Shown here piece by piece: positions 51,290-64,000 of a DNA stretch of 64,000 nt. Each line of letters starts with the position of its first letter. Positions within the stretch are counted from its first letter, which is position 1. Source of the stretch: Syngnathus acus (lineage: Eukaryota > Chordata > Actinopteri > Syngnathiformes > Syngnathidae); assembly GCF_901709675.1 (NCBI RefSeq), contig NC_051096.1, positions 6,785,001 through 6,849,000 of the forward strand. Direction: 5' to 3'. Under the pieces are notes generated by a model. That model worked only from the letters and a program-made list of their open reading frames with translations. It was not told the origin of the DNA and made no database searches. Position numbers and translations under genes: made by a program.

Positions 51290-51960
51290 GGGATTCCAGT
51301 CCATTCCTGTGACGTCACAACCCTGATGGGCAAAAGTGGGAGGGCATATTCATTGAACAGTCCCGATGTTTTACCGATTAGCATATTCCTCCTGCTCCTC
51401 CTCTCGCCTCTCCCTATTCAACTTTCACCCGTGTCGCGCTTGTCCTCCTTTTCCTCTCATTCTTCCCCGAGACAATGGTCGCCTTCGCCGTCGATCCTGC
51501 ATCGCTGCTTCTGTCCCTCTCTTTCATTGCACACCGCCGTTGCTAAACAAGAGGACGTCTTCCCATTGGCTAATCGAGTGTACGTGCACCGGTCTGGAAA
51601 AGTTTTCTTTTTTCTTCACTGTGAAAAGCTATCCAAATTGTCTCTCGAGTGAGTCACGTCACACTTCCACGGCAACGGTGTAACTATGGAGCGCAGGCAT
51701 GGGGCAGGAACAGCCCGTTAACAAACAGCCTGCTTGTCGTCAGAAAAAAGGGGGCCGTCGTGGGGAGCGATTGAGAGAACCTTCTGGACTTTCAGGACCT
51801 CGGGCTAAAGGACTCCAATGTGGCATTGTCACAACTCCCAACTTGAAGGATTTGCTCTTTAATGCCGCTGGAAGTGGCGGATCTCGCATGCTCGCCGCTT
51901 TCATCGCCCTCGCCCGGGACAAGTTGCGGCGTCATGCGTGTTTGTGAGGCCGCCAGCTGC
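51290..51960 (+). promoter_or_regulatory. Possible internal promoter with CRE and CCAAT
   Basis: A full palindromic CRE (TGACGTCA, 51310-51317), an ATTGGCTAAT box near 51568 and an AP-1 site (TGAGTCA, 51650-51656) cluster within 350 bases, ahead of a GC-richer stretch with an ATG at 51699. It is a plausible alternative ptk2 promoter but could be chance. Confidence 0.25.
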
Positions 51961-52433
51961 CTGTCTGTGCTCGGCGGTGACGGACACTGCCAGAGACTGA
52001 CATGTGTTTCCATGGCGACGAGCGGCTGTAGCCCCTTTCCCATATGTTGGGGCCGAGGTAGGGCAGTCATTTCCCTAATAGGGGGACTCCAGTGAACGCC
52101 GCCACTTATTCACCGTTTGCTATTCACAGATTGCTCCCCCCCCCCCCCCAACAAAACATCTCAAATGAGAGAATAGCTTTTGTATGATGAGTTTGTTTTT
52201 CCGCTTCAACCCAAGTCAAGACACACATGACGACAAGAGGCATTCCCAGATGGGTTTGATTCCAGGAAGTTTGTCAATGTCAGGAAAAATAAACACCGTG
52301 GTCCATTGTCTCGCTTGGGTCGTAGAATGGACGAGCCTTGACCTGGCCCAAATAATCTTAATGTGGGAAATCTTTTGCTTGTTTTCCAGAATATGACAGA
52401 CACTTAGCCGCGGCGGTGTCAGCAGGGAAGACC

Positions 52434-64000
<11,567 letters not shown>

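Noticed and set aside
51699-51947. 82-residue frame starting MGQEQPVNKQ
   Set aside because: No recognisable homology and no phase-compatible donor leading to ptk2; kept only as part of a weak promoter candidate.

Overview
The window is nuclear DNA of a teleost fish, probably a percomorph. The reasons are short introns, fish-only genes (two rapunzel-like genes, a secreted bacterial-type PI-PLC), and fish-style LINE, hAT and SINE copies. I cannot name the species. There is no viral genome and no bacterial-style system; the only possibly retroviral item is one solo LTR.

Layout. (1) 1-15.2 kb, + strand: the 3' two thirds of akap9, about 2,290 residues of coiled coil ending in the PACT centrosome-targeting domain. 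(2) 15.5-19.1 kb, - strand: complete cyp51 (lanosterol 14-alpha-demethylase, 10 exons, 499 aa), whose 3' end almost touches that of akap9. (3) 20.2-24.0 kb, - strand: complete krit1 (CCM1, 16 coding exons, 742 aa). The order akap9-cyp51-krit1 matches human 7q21. (4) 25-46.5 kb: a rearranged block. A unit with a LINE relic, a rapunzel-like gene, a PI-PLC gene and a CpG-rich exon is duplicated in tandem. It was then broken by two LINEs, a solo LTR, a SINE and two inverted hAT copies. The target-site duplications of the two hAT copies are exchanged, which shows that the 2.3 kb between them was inverted. (5) 46.5-64 kb, + strand: a long 5' region and then ptk2 (focal adhesion kinase), from the start codon through the FERM domain, Tyr397 site, kinase domain and first proline-rich segment; it runs off the right edge.

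The exon sets of akap9, cyp51, krit1 and ptk2 were joined by hand using splice consensus and reading phase. All keep frame: cyp51 sums to 1,500 nt, krit1 to 2,229 nt, and ptk2 to 780 whole codons before its last partial exon.

The most interesting signals are: the hAT-bounded inversion; a block of strong coding divergence inside one rapunzel copy whose flanks are almost identical to the other copy; a 10-unit, 42-residue (six-heptad) repeat expansion in akap9; and in-frame microexons in ptk2 and akap9. The ptk2 microexons include an apparently undescribed 27-nt N-terminal one. All percentages and counts are by eye.
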